Positions 35,384-45,800 of a stretch of 64,000 nucleotides of DNA are shown piece after piece. The notes beneath the pieces are model-generated. The model was given only the letters and a program-made list of their open reading frames with translations, ran no database searches and had not been told where the DNA came from. This DNA comes from Xanthomonas euroxanthea (GTDB lineage: Bacteria; Pseudomonadota; Gammaproteobacteria; Xanthomonadales; Xanthomonadaceae). Within the stretch, counting starts at the first letter, position 1; each line of letters begins with the position of its first letter. Location of the stretch: NCBI RefSeq assembly GCF_900476395.1, contig NZ_UIHB01000005.1, forward strand, positions 648,813-712,812, given 5' to 3'. The position numbers were made by a program, and so were the translations under genes.

Positions 35384-36115
35384 TCACAGCTCCTGCAACA
35401 ACCCCACAATCCGCCGCACACGCGCCACATCGGTACGCTGGTAATCGCCCCCCAGGTCGGAGATGTACGCATGCGGCGCATGCACCTGCGCCGCAACCGG
35501 CCCGCGTGAGGAGGCATGGAACTCGCGCGCCCCCGTGCCGTTACGCAGCGCAAGCACGTTGCTTTCGGACACGCCCGCACCCGGCATGATGCTGATGCGG
35601 TCGCCCGCCTGCTGCACCAGCGCTGCGATGGTGTCGATCCCTTCCAGCGCGCTCGCACGTGCACCGGAGGTCAGCACGCGCTCGCACCCCAGCGCGATCG
35701 CATCTTCCAGCGCACGCGCCGGATCGGCACTGACGTCGATCGCACGGTGGAAGGTGACACCCAGCGACCCGGCCGCGGCGATCAACACCCGCATCGTGCC
35801 CATGTCGACCTGCCCATGCGGATCCAGCGCGCCCAACACCACGCCATCGCAGCCCAGCCGCACGCATTGCTCCACATCGCGCCGCATCACCTCGACCTCC
35901 GCCGCATCGAAGACGAAATCGCCCACGCGCGGACGGATCAACACATACAGCGGAATCTGCAACCGCTCACGCACCACCGCCAGCGTGCCGAACGAGGGCG
36001 TCAGCCCGCCGCCGTCCAGGCCGCCGCAGAGCTCGACCCGCATCGCACCACCTTCCTGCGCCGCCAATGCCGAACCCACCGAATCGGCGGCCACCTCCAG
36101 CCCCGACACGCTCAT
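35384..36115 (-). CDS. cutC: CutC family protein
   Basis: The 243-residue protein is a full-length CutC-type TIM barrel. RVELCGGLDGGGLTPSFGTL, PLYVLIRPRVGDFVF, GCDGVVLGALDPHGQVD and the C-terminal MPGAGVSESNVLAL are family motifs. CutC was named for a role in copper homeostasis in E. coli, but that role is disputed. The ATG at 36113-36115 overlaps the stop of the upstream glycosylasparaginase (ATGA), so the two are translationally coupled; that points to a job in GlcNAc-Asn or sugar metabolism rather than copper. This last point is inference. No signal peptide, so it is cytoplasmic. Confidence 0.9.
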   Translation of the reverse strand: MSVSGLEVAADSVGSALAAQEGGAMRVELCGGLDGGGLTPSFGTLAVVRERLQIPLYVLIRPRVGDFVFDAAEVEVMRRDVEQCVRLGCDGVVLGALDPHGQVDMGTMRVLIAAAGSLGVTFHRAIDVSADPARALEDAIALGCERVLTSGARASALEGIDTIAALVQQAGDRISIMPGAGVSESNVLALRNGTGAREFHASSRGPVAAQVHAPHAYISDLGGDYQRTDVARVRRIVGLLQEL

Positions 36116-37176
36116 GCCGCAGGCTCGGTGGTGTAGTGGCTTTCGCCGGGCACCAGCAGATCCTGCCGCTGCGCATCGCAGACCGCATAACTGAAACCCT
36201 TCTGGATCGCGAACGCCCCCACCTCGCCGCGCTTGTTCATCGCCAGAAATCCGACCTGCAAGGTGCGGGTGAGTTCGGGCTTGCGCCGGATCAGCCGCAT
36301 CACCACCTCGCGGCAGGCATCGGCCGGCGACTTGCCCTGGCGCATCATTTCCACCACTGCGAAACTGCCGACATTGCGGATCACCTCTTCGCCGACGCCG
36401 GTCGAGGTCGCGCCGCCCACCTCGTTGTCCACGTACAGGCCTGCACCGATGATCGGGCTGTCGCCGACTCGGCCGTGCATCTTCCACGCCATGCCGCTGG
36501 TGGTGCACGCGCCGGACAGGTTGCCGTGCGCATCCAGCGCCAGCATGCCGATGGTGTCGTGGTTGTCCTTGCCGCCCGGAAGCTTGGCATCACGCCAGGC
36601 GCGGTTTTCGATATTGGCTTCCGGCGAATACTTGGAGGTCTTCAACCACTCTTTCCACGCCGCTTCGGAGCTGGGCGTGAGCAGCTTGGTCTGCGGAAAG
36701 CCCTGTTCCAGCGCGAACTGCCGCGCGCCATCGCCAACAAGCATCACATGCGGGGTCTTTTCCATCACCGCGCGTGCCACCGAGATCGCGTGCACCACGT
36801 CTTCCAGCGATGCCACCGCGCCGCAATTGCCCAGATGATCCATGATGCAGGCGTCCAGCGTCACCCGCCCATCGCGGTCCGGATAGCCGCCAAGGCCGAC
36901 CGTGGGATTGCTCGGGTCCGCTTCGGGCACGCGCACGCCCGCTTCCACCGCATCCAGTGCGATACCGCCATTGCCGAGGATGCCCCAGGCTGCCTGGTTG
37001 GCGGCAATGCCGAAATCCCAGGTGGAAATCACCCGCGCCGCGCCGCGCGGCAGCGCGGCAACGCGTCCGCCCGTGCCGGCACCGACGGCCGCCTGCGCAC
37101 GCGCGCCCCACCCGGCCAGGCCGGAAGCGATCGCACCAAGCGTGGCGCTCTTGAGGAAGTGACGACGTTGGATCAT
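36112..37176 (-). CDS. N4-(beta-N-acetylglucosaminyl)-L-asparaginase (glycosylasparaginase), Tat-exported
   Basis: The 354-residue precursor is an Ntn-hydrolase of the glycosylasparaginase family, which cuts the bond between the first GlcNAc and asparagine. The autocleavage site DNHDTIG is intact; Thr208 becomes the N-terminal nucleophile of the beta subunit. Later motifs are GRVGDSPIIGAGLYVDNEVG and TSTGVGEE. A classic twin-arginine leader (QRRHFLKSATLGAIASG) directs it to the periplasm. The ATG at 37176 is favoured because GGAG lies nine bases upstream; an ATG at 37191 adds five residues. Its reaction is the last step of N-glycan removal, which links it to the glycosidases although it lies 5 kb beyond nixL. 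Confidence 0.92.
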   Translation of the reverse strand: MIQRRHFLKSATLGAIASGLAGWGARAQAAVGAGTGGRVAALPRGAARVISTWDFGIAANQAAWGILGNGGIALDAVEAGVRVPEADPSNPTVGLGGYPDRDGRVTLDACIMDHLGNCGAVASLEDVVHAISVARAVMEKTPHVMLVGDGARQFALEQGFPQTKLLTPSSEAAWKEWLKTSKYSPEANIENRAWRDAKLPGGKDNHDTIGMLALDAHGNLSGACTTSGMAWKMHGRVGDSPIIGAGLYVDNEVGGATSTGVGEEVIRNVGSFAVVEMMRQGKSPADACREVVMRLIRRKPELTRTLQVGFLAMNKRGEVGAFAIQKGFSYAVCDAQRQDLLVPGESHYTTEPAA

Positions 37177-37372
37177 CCGGGCGAACTCCATGCAGGAAGA
37201 AAACAGGCAGCCGCACTGCGCGGCGACAGCCTTGCATCATGCGGCAGCGCTGCGCGCGGATAAACCGCCTTGCGGCGCTGTGGGCTGCGGATCCGCGCAC
37301 AACCAGCGCTGCGTCGGGCCTGCTGCATGCGCGCCGCAGCCGGGCCGCCCCCACGATCAGGGGCGAAAAGAC

Positions 37373-37948
37373 TCACCCGCCACAGGCGTCAGCGTCATCG
37401 CGCAACCTGCTGGTCAACACATGGTCGCGCCAGACGCCGTTCAATTGCAGATAACGGCGCGCATAGCCTTCGATCTGAAAGCCCAGCCGTTGCAGCACGC
37501 GCGCACTGCGCAGATTGTCGGGGACGTATTGCGCCATCACCCGGTGCAGGCCAAGCGGGCCGAACGCAAACGCGATGCCCTGCGTGGCCGCCCACTGGAT
37601 CAGGCCGCGCCCCTGCTGCTGCGCATCCAGGCCGTAACCCAGATGACAGCCCTGGAAGGCACCGCGCTGGATCTGGGTGAGGCCGACCGTGCCGATCACC
37701 TGCGCCTCGCGCAGCAACACCAGTTGCAATTCGCGCTCGCCGGGCACCGCAGTGCGGTAGGCGATGCTCAGCCGACGCCAGCCGTCGGTGGTGTAGAACG
37801 CCGGCGGCCGCAGCGGCATCGCAGCGGCCAGATGCGCGCGATTACGGCTGTGGTAGTCAGCCATCGCCGCTGGATCGACGACGGCCAGATCGCACAGCAT
37901 CACACCGTCGGCGTGCTGGACGGGTGCGAAGACGGGAAGGCTCGTCAC
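37373..37948 (-). CDS. GNAT family N-acetyltransferase, RimJ-like
   Basis: The 191-residue protein is a GCN5-related acetyltransferase resembling RimJ/RimL. The N-terminal DYHSRNRAHLAAAMPLRP, the acetyl-CoA-binding segment QQQGRGL and the C-terminal VPDNLRSARVLQRLGFQIEGYARRYLQLNGVWRDHVL follow the family pattern. Such enzymes acetylate protein N-termini or small molecules; the target cannot be read from sequence. It is in the same direction as the glycosylasparaginase and lies about 200 bases upstream of it, so co-transcription is possible but not clear. Confidence 0.85.
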   Translation of the reverse strand: MTSLPVFAPVQHADGVMLCDLAVVDPAAMADYHSRNRAHLAAAMPLRPPAFYTTDGWRRLSIAYRTAVPGERELQLVLLREAQVIGTVGLTQIQRGAFQGCHLGYGLDAQQQGRGLIQWAATQGIAFAFGPLGLHRVMAQYVPDNLRSARVLQRLGFQIEGYARRYLQLNGVWRDHVLTSRLRDDADACGG

Positions 37949-38182
37949 GGCCGCGGTCGCGCCGTGCGCGCGGCATGCGTGCTGTGTGGATCAGGCTGAT
38001 GCATACAGATCACGCCCCCGCTAACGGCCGCCCACAGGCAGCAAGAGATCTCAGGCATCGGCCATGCCGGCACCCACTGCACCCAGCAACGGCGATGCCC
38101 GCCTGGCCGTTGCTGCGCCCATCCCGCCCTTCATCGCGACATCGCCGGCAAGCCGGCAGTGTCGTCGTCCGGTAGCGGCGTG

Positions 38183-38659
38183 TTACGCGGCAATCGCCGC
38201 CAGCGCCTGCGCAAGCTGCGCTTCGATCGCGTCCAGGTTCGGCAGCAATGCGCTCTGCTCGCCCAGCAGCACGCGCATGTGCACGCCGTCGGGCAGCGCA
38301 TCTTCGGACGCATCGGCCAGCAGGCCATCGCGCGGCACCGAGATCAGCTGCGGGAACGAAGCGGTGAGCAAGGCGAAGTACGGCAGCGCCGGATTGCCGC
38401 CCAGCGCCTTGAGCACGATCACCTTGTTGTTGACCGCGGTCGGCTCGTCGCCCATGCCGCTCAGACGCGCGAACGACAGCAGCGGCACCTTCCAGCCATA
38501 CCAGTCGATGCGCCCGACCACCCAGCGCGGCATCTCCGCCATCGGCTCGACCGCCACCCGCGACATCACCTCGGCCACCGTGGCGTTGGGCAGCAGCACG
38601 CGCTCGCTACCGGCCTGGATCAGGACGCCGCGGATTTCGTCATTGTTGGCGTAGCTCAT
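38183..38659 (-). CDS. chpC: CheW-like protein ChpC
   Basis: The 158-residue protein is a single CheW-like domain, the last gene of the Pil-Chp chemosensory operon, matching ChpC of Pseudomonas and Xylella by position. CheW-fold features are the LLPNATVAEVMSR start strand and WVVGRIDWYGWKVPLLSFARL. It would act as an additional adaptor between PilJ and the ChpA kinase. It follows the CheB-like gene by 35 bases in the same direction. The C-terminus is an Ala/Leu helix. Confidence 0.85.
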   Translation of the reverse strand: MSYANNDEIRGVLIQAGSERVLLPNATVAEVMSRVAVEPMAEMPRWVVGRIDWYGWKVPLLSFARLSGMGDEPTAVNNKVIVLKALGGNPALPYFALLTASFPQLISVPRDGLLADASEDALPDGVHMRVLLGEQSALLPNLDAIEAQLAQALAAIAA

Positions 38660-38694
38660 CGCACCTGTTCCGATCTTGAGAGGAAGCGCCCGGC

Positions 38695-39882
38695 TTACGC
38701 CGGCCAGCGCTGTGCCAACGCCCGCGCCAACTGCGCAGGGTCGCCGGTCAGAATGCCCTGGCGCGCCAGACGTGCCGCCGCGGCCGGGTCGTAGCAGCCG
38801 TCGGCGGATTGACCCGCCAGCCAGCCGCCCTGCTCGGCCAGCGCCAGCGCTGGCTCGACCAGCGCCTCGTTGGCGCCGCTGAGCATCAGTACCGCACTGT
38901 CGGCCGGCGGCAACGCGGCCACCAGCCCGGCCGGATCGGTCTGCGCGACGAATGCCAGCGCGCCGGCATGGTGCTGTACGCCGATGTCGTCGGACAGCAC
39001 ATAGACCCTGCCCGGCGTAATCACCTGGCCGGCTTCGCCCAGGTCGACCGGCAACGCCGACACGCGTCCCATCTGCCGCACCAGGTTGCCGTACTGGCCG
39101 CCATCCAGGGTCATGCGCACCAGCACGGCGCGCGGAAACTCCGGCGGCAGCGCAGACAACAGGCGACGGATCGCATCCGGGCCGCCGATGCCGGCCAGCA
39201 CCAGCACCGCACCGGTGGTCGTACCGACCTGATCCAGCTCCACCAGCGACAGCCCGCCGGTCGACAGCGCGTCCATGTTCAATTCGGCGCGCGGGCGCAC
39301 CACCACCGCGACCTCGTCGACCAGGCCCCAGGTGCTGGAATCGCCCAGCGTCAGGGCCGGTTTGTCGGCCGCCGCTGCGGCCTCGGACGTGCCCGTGCCA
39401 CGCGCGAACAAGGCATCGCCGGGCACGCTGTCGAACGCGTGCGCGGCTGCCTGCAGATGCTGGTCCAGTTGCAGGTCCGAGTGCTGCCGCGGCGCCAGTT
39501 CCAGGCCCGGTTCCGGATGCAGCGACGGCTCGCTCTCGGTGCCTGGCGGCAACACATCGGCATGGCCATGCAGCTTGGCGGCCAGATGGCGCACCCAGCG
39601 CTGCGCTTCCCAGCCCTCGCGGCGCACGGTCAGCTCGGCCTCGTCGAAGATCACCGTAACGCCGGGCATGTTGAAGGCCGGCTCCAGGGCTTCGAGCGCG
39701 TCTTCGATCGACGGCTCCAGCGCGACCAGCACCGCCACCGGCTCGGCATCGCGCAGCATCTGCACGTCCACCGCCGCCGGTTCGTCTTCCAGCACCACGT
39801 GGGCGCCGGCCAGGCCGAGCGCTTCACGCAGGCGCTCGCGCGCCTGCCCGGGCCGGCCCAGCAGGGCGACCGGAGTTCCCAT
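38695..39882 (-). CDS. chpB: ChpB-like protein: degenerate CheB methylesterase homologue
   Basis: The 395-residue protein sits where ChpB (a CheB methylesterase) is found in pil-chp operons. Its C-terminal half (about 225-390) still follows the CheB pattern: IGGPDAIRRLLSALPPEFPRAVLVRM, VDLGEAGQVITPGRVYVLSDD and AVLMLSGANEALVEP. The catalytic serine of GASAGG is replaced (LAGIGG), the QH of the second motif becomes RM, the histidine after GRVYV-PxDxH is absent, and the Asp of LTGMGxDG is Ala. It should be catalytically dead. The N-terminal third resembles a receiver domain without the phospho-acceptor acidic residues. The ATG at 39882 overlaps the end of chpA by 11 coding bases before the stop. 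Confidence 0.8.
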   Translation of the reverse strand: MGTPVALLGRPGQARERLREALGLAGAHVVLEDEPAAVDVQMLRDAEPVAVLVALEPSIEDALEALEPAFNMPGVTVIFDEAELTVRREGWEAQRWVRHLAAKLHGHADVLPPGTESEPSLHPEPGLELAPRQHSDLQLDQHLQAAAHAFDSVPGDALFARGTGTSEAAAAADKPALTLGDSSTWGLVDEVAVVVRPRAELNMDALSTGGLSLVELDQVGTTTGAVLVLAGIGGPDAIRRLLSALPPEFPRAVLVRMTLDGGQYGNLVRQMGRVSALPVDLGEAGQVITPGRVYVLSDDIGVQHHAGALAFVAQTDPAGLVAALPPADSAVLMLSGANEALVEPALALAEQGGWLAGQSADGCYDPAAAARLARQGILTGDPAQLARALAQRWPA

Positions 39883-39889
39883 TGCGCCA

Positions 39890-42800
39890 TTAGTCTCGGA
39901 CACGGGCGATCCCCAGCAGGTCATACACGTTTCGCATCAGATCCAACTCCTGGTAAGGCTTGCCCAGGTAACGCTGCACGCCGATCTCGAAGGCGCGCTG
40001 GCGATGCTTCTCGCCGCTGCGCGAGGTGATCATCACGATCGGCACCGCCTTGAAGCGCGGGTCGGCCCGCATCGCGGTCGCCAGCTCGTAGCCGTCCATG
40101 CGCGGCATTTCGATGTCCAGCAGCATCAGGTCGGGCACGCGCTCCTGGAGCAGTTCCAGTGCCTCGACACCATCGCGTGCGGTGGTCACATCCAGATTGT
40201 GGCGTTCCAGCACGCGGCTGGTGACCTTGCGCATGGTCAGCGAATCGTCCACCACCATCACCAACGGCACCTGGCGCTGCGATTCGGCCGGGGTTTCCGG
40301 CGCCGGACGCGCCGGCTGGCTGAGATAGCGACGCACCAGCGGGGCCACGTCCAGGATCACCACCACGCGGCCATCGCCGGTGATGGTGGCACCGTAGATG
40401 CCCGGTACCGAGGCGATCTGCAGGCCCACCGGCTTGACCACGATTTCGCGGTTGCCCAGTACCTGGTCGATCGCCACCGCCGCACGCAGGTCGCCCGCAC
40501 GCACCAGCAGCAACGGCACCTGCGCCTGGCCATCGGCACGCGCGGCGGCCTGGCCGACCAGCGAGCCGAGATCGTGCAGCACGTACTCCTCGCCGGCGTA
40601 GTGGTAGCCACCCTCGCCCGACTCGTAGCGGCTGCGCGAGATGCGGCCGATACCGCTGACCGACCCCACCGGCACCGCGAAGGTGGTGTCGCCGATGCGC
40701 ACGAACACCGCCTGGGTGACCGCCAGCGTCTGCGGCAGGCGCAAGGTGAAGGTCACGCCCTGGCCGCGTACCGAGTGGATGTCCACCGAGCCGCCGAGCT
40801 GACGCACTTCATTGCGCACCACGTCCATGCCCACGCCACGGCCGGCCAGCTGGCTGACCTGCTCGGAGGTGCTGAAACCGGAGGCGAAGATCAGCCCGTC
40901 CAGCTCGGCCTCGCTGAGCTCCTGGCCGGGTTCGATCAGGCCGCGCTGCTCGCCGCGGCGACGGATCGCCTCGCGATCCAGCCCGGCGCCGTCGTCGGCC
41001 ACTTCCAGCACGATTTCCGAGCCTTCGCGGCGCAGGCGGATCGCGATGCTGCCCTCTTCCGGCTTGCCCGCGTCCCGCCGTTGCTCCGGCGCTTCCAGGC
41101 CATGCGCCACCGAATTGCGCAGCATGTGTTCCAGCGGCGCGACCATGCGATCGAGCACGTTGCGATCCAGTTCGCCCTGGGTGCCTTCCAGCAGCAGATG
41201 CACCTGCTTGCCGGTATCGGTCGCGGCCTGGCGGACCACGCGACGCAGGCGCGGCACCAGGCCGTCGAACGGCACCATGCGCGCACGCATCAGGCCGTCC
41301 TGCAGCTCGGAGCTGACGCGCGACTGCTGTTGCAGCAGGCCGTCGTATTGACGCGACAGGTCTTCCAGAACGCCCTGCAAGCCGCCCAGGTCGGCCGCCG
41401 ATTCGTTCAGCGCGCGGCTGAGCTGCTGCAGGGTGGAGAAGCGGTCCAGTTCCAGCGGATCGAAGGTGCGGTCGCCCTGGTCCTGCTCACGCTGATAGCG
41501 CGCCACGATCTGTGCTTCGGTTTCCAGATCCAGACGCCGCAGCTGGTCGCGCAGACGGGCGTTGGTGCGATCCAGTTCGCCCATGGCGCCGCGGAAGGCG
41601 CCCATCTGCTGTTCCAGCCGCGAACGGTAGATCGCCACTTCGCCGGCGTGGTTGACCAGGCGGTCAAGCAGGTCGGCACGCACGCGCACCTGCTCCTGCT
41701 GCACGCGCGGCAGGAAGTCGTCCTCGCTCTGGCCCTCGACCGGCACCGGCGCCGACAGCGGTGCCGGCTCCACCGATGCCCTGGCGATCGCGCGCACATC
41801 GGCGTCGCTGGGTTCTGCGGCATTGCGGCCACGGGTGCGGGTTTCGAAGGCGTCCACCAGGTCGGTCGGCATCGCCACGGCGCGGTGCATGCCGGTGCGG
41901 GTCAACAGCTGATGCAGGCGATCGAAGCCGCGCTCGAACAGGCGCACGTCGTCGCGGTCGATATCGGTCCGGTTGGCCGCCACTGCTTCGAGCAGCGACT
42001 CGATCGCATGGCCGAGATCGCCGATGGCATTGATGCCGGCCATGCGCGCGCCGCCCTTGAGCGTGTGCAGGTCGCGCTGCAGTCCGTTGAGGACCTCGCG
42101 GTCTTCCGGCACTTCGCGCATGCGGGCGATCAGACCATCGCAATGGTCCAGCAGGTCGCGGCCTTCCTCGACGAAGATGTCGACCAGTTCGCCATCGAGC
42201 TGGTCGAAGTTGAGCGGGCCGGTATCGAAGGCTGCGCCCACAGCGTTGGCAGTGGTCTCGGCCGCCGCGGCGTCTTCCACCGGCGCGCTGAAGGCCACGG
42301 CTGCGGCGTCTTCGGGTTCGCTTGGGGAGTCGGTGGGTTCGGCTTGCTTGGTGTGTTCGGTGTGTCCGACTCGTTCGGAGTATTCGGGATACTCGACTTG
42401 TTTGGTTCGTTCGACTTGCTCGGGATGCTCGACAGCATCCGTTGCGTTGATAGCCTCGAGCGTCTTGTCTGCGTCTGGATGCTGCGCGTTGACCTCGGCA
42501 TCGGCATGGGTGTCCGCCTCGGCGTCAGCAGCGACGTCCGAATGCAGCTCCGGCGCAATTTCCGACTGCGGATCGCCGGTCTCTTCGACCTGATCGGCCA
42601 CCTGCGCCATCTCGAAGGCCTGCACCGACTCGATGGTGTGTTCGGGTAGCGCTTCGGCAGCCTGCTGTGCGTCTGCAGCGTGGTCTGCGTCTGCGGCGTA
42701 TTCCGCCGCTGCAGTCTGTTCTGCCTCTGTAGCCTGCTCTGCTTCGGCCTGCTCTGCTGCTGGAGTCTGCTCTGCTTCTGCAGCGCGCTCGGCTTCCGCA

Positions 42801-45800
42801 ACGTGCTCGACTTCGTCGGCATGCGCGTACGCGCCCAGATGTTCCTGCTCGCCCGACTCGACATGCGCTTCCGATTGCGCAGCCTCGTCCGTATGCACAG
42901 GTTCCTGCAGGTGCTCCTGCTCGCCCGACAGAGCATGTTCTTCGGAAGACGGATGCTGGCCCAACTGTGCGGTGTCTTGCACCTGCAACTGGTCGCCAAG
43001 CTGCGCGTCGGCATCCTGCGGCAGCCCGGCATCGCCGTGCTGCGCTGCCTCGTCGGCGGGCGGCTGCGCCTGCGCACCGATAGCCTCGTCGTGCGGGGTG
43101 GACACGTGGTCGCGCTGCTCGGTCGACTCGCCATCCAGCGCCGCGCTGTCCTGCGTCCAGTCTTCGGTGGTCGCCGCTTGCGTGTGGTCGGCCAGCGGGG
43201 CCTGCGCATGCACCGCTTCCAATGCTTCGATGGTCTCGACAGGCGCCTCGTCCGTGGACGCCGCGTCATCGCTCAATGCCGCTTCGGCATCCTGCGCGCT
43301 TGCGTCAGCCTCGCGCTGGTCGTGCTGCTCGTACTCGGCAACATGCTCGCCCGGCGACTGCTGCTTGGCCTCTGCACGCTCGGCAGCAATCTCCCCGGCT
43401 TCGGGTGCGGCGAGCGTCTGCGTCTCACCCAACGCGGCTTCCGCTTCGGACAACTCGTCCACGGCCGCGTGCTCGCTTGCTCCGGACACGTCGCCTGCTG
43501 GCTCGTGCGACACCGTATCGACACTGCCGGCCTGCTGCAGTCCGGTCGCATCCCAGGCATAGGCGTCGACTACCGGCTCATCGGCCGGCGTGTCGTGCGC
43601 ATCGGTGCCAAGCGACGCGGCTTCGGCGTCGTCTGTGTGCTGGTGCTGGACAGCATCGCCGTGCAACGCGTCGACGGCCTGCCCGGTGACCGCCTCGGAT
43701 GTGCGCGCATCCGCGGCCGCCGCCTGCGCGGCCTCGAGCGAATCGGCGCCCTGCTCCTGCTCCGGCGCAGCAACGTCAGCCGCTTGCGCCTCGTCGTGTG
43801 GTGCCGGTGCTTCCAGCGCAAGCGCCGAGGTGTCTTCGGCCTCGGCCTCGGCCAGTTCGTCCACCGCAATCGCTGCGTCGGCGTCGGCGGGCGCTGCGGC
43901 ATCCTGCGCCGCGTCATCGGCGGCATGCACGGGCGCGCCGGTATCGGTCGCATCCGACGGCAGTGCACTGGCGTCCAGATACGGCGACAGGTCCTGCGCA
44001 CCGGTCAGCTCGACCGCCGACGCGCTGCCGACGGCCATCTCGCCCGGCGCCTCCAGATCCTCCAGTTCGTCCAGGAATGCCTGCGGTGGCCACTGCGCTT
44101 CCGGCAGCGTCTCCACCAGCGCGCGCAGGCGCTCGGTCAACGGCGCAAACGACGGAATCAACGGCGCATCGGCGCGCAGGGCGGTCACGGTGGTGGCGAT
44201 TGCCGCCGCCGTTGCGGCAATGGCGTCGATGCCCTCCTGCGACGGGATCAGCGAGGCGGCGAGCAGACGCTTGACGTAGCTCTCGGCCGGCGTGGTCACC
44301 AGCGTGATTTCCGGCACGTCGGTCATCGCAAACGCGCCACTCATGGTGTGCACGGCGCGCAGCAATTCTTCGCTCGCCAACTGCGGCTCGGCCTGGCTGG
44401 CCTGCAGCCACGCGTTGACGGTGTCCAGATGGGTGGCGACTTCGGCTTCCAGGATCTCGCGCAGCACGCTGTCCACCGACGCCGGTGTGCCGCCGCTCGC
44501 AGCGAACATGCCCGCCGCTGCCGGAACGAAGGCGAGCTCCGCCGCCACCGGCATCGCCGGTGCGGCCACGTAATAGGCCTCTTCGCCTGCGGCCACGCGC
44601 TCGGCAACTGCCTGGATGGCCGGCAGGTCGGCGCTGATGCGGCCCTGGTCGCGCAAGGCGGCGTTGAACTGCGGCAGCACCTCGTAGGCCAGCTCGACCA
44701 TCGCCACCACCGCCGGGCTGGCCGGCCGCGAATTGTCGAGCACGCGATTGAGCATGCTCTCGATCTTCCAGCTGAACTCGCCGAGCACGTGCGCACCGAC
44801 CAGACGGCCACTGCCCTTCAAGGTGTGGAAGACGCGGCGGATCGGGCGCAGGTTGTCCTGGCTGTGCGGCGCGGCACGCCATACCGGCAGCAGCTGGCCA
44901 AGGTTGACCAGTTCTTCGTCGAATTCCTCCAGGAACACGTCGCGGATATCGTCGTCGATATCGCTGTCGCCAAAGCCACCGAAGATGCCGGCATCGGCAT
45001 CAGCACCGGCCTGGAGCGGTTCGCTCACGGCCGGCCCGGGCGCTGCCTTCGCAGCCCGGGCATCGGCATCGGGTGCCTGCGCTGCCTGCGCTGCCTGCGG
45101 ACGCTCCACCTCGAACTGCGCGGCGGCTGCGTCGAGCTGGGCCAGGAACGCCGTCGATGCGGCGTCCAGTTCGAACTCACTGACCACCGCCTGCTGCACG
45201 CGCGCAGTGCCCTGCCCGGCGGCGTCGTCGGCCGGGGCCGGCTGCGGTTCGGGCACGGATTCGACGAACGGGTCGGCCGGCTCCTGCGGCGCGACGGGTG
45301 GCAACGGTGGCGGCGAGAACGCATCGTCGATGCTGGTCTGCACGCGGCCGCTTCCGGCCTGCGCGATGAAATCCAGCGGTGCCTCGGTCTGGTCGGCATC
45401 GCCCGGCAACGCGATCTGCTCGATCTGCAGCGGCGCCGGTTCGGCTACCGCCGGCGTGGCGCTGTCGTCCTGCTCCAGCGCACTCAGGTCCACGGTGTAG
45501 CTGACCTGCGCGGCATCGGCCGACATGCTGCCGTCCTGCTCGGCCGAGACCGGGTCGAACACGGACGTGGCGATCGGTGCGGCCTGCTCGGTGGTTTCCA
45601 GCTGCCAGTCGCCGGGCGCCTGCGCGCCATCGTCGGACAGGTCCAGCGGTGCCACCGTAAACGGCACGTGCGCCTGGCCGGAGACGGTTTCCTCGGCGGC
45701 GACCGGGTCGAACGAGAACACCGTATCGGTGGCGGCAGCGCCGGTGTCGTGCACCACGCTGGCGGCAAACGGCGCCTCGACCACGGTTTCGTTGGCCCAT

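Noticed and set aside
39275..42649. 1124-codon open frame on the plus strand
   Set aside because: Also antisense to chpB and chpA, low-complexity, no recognisable domain.
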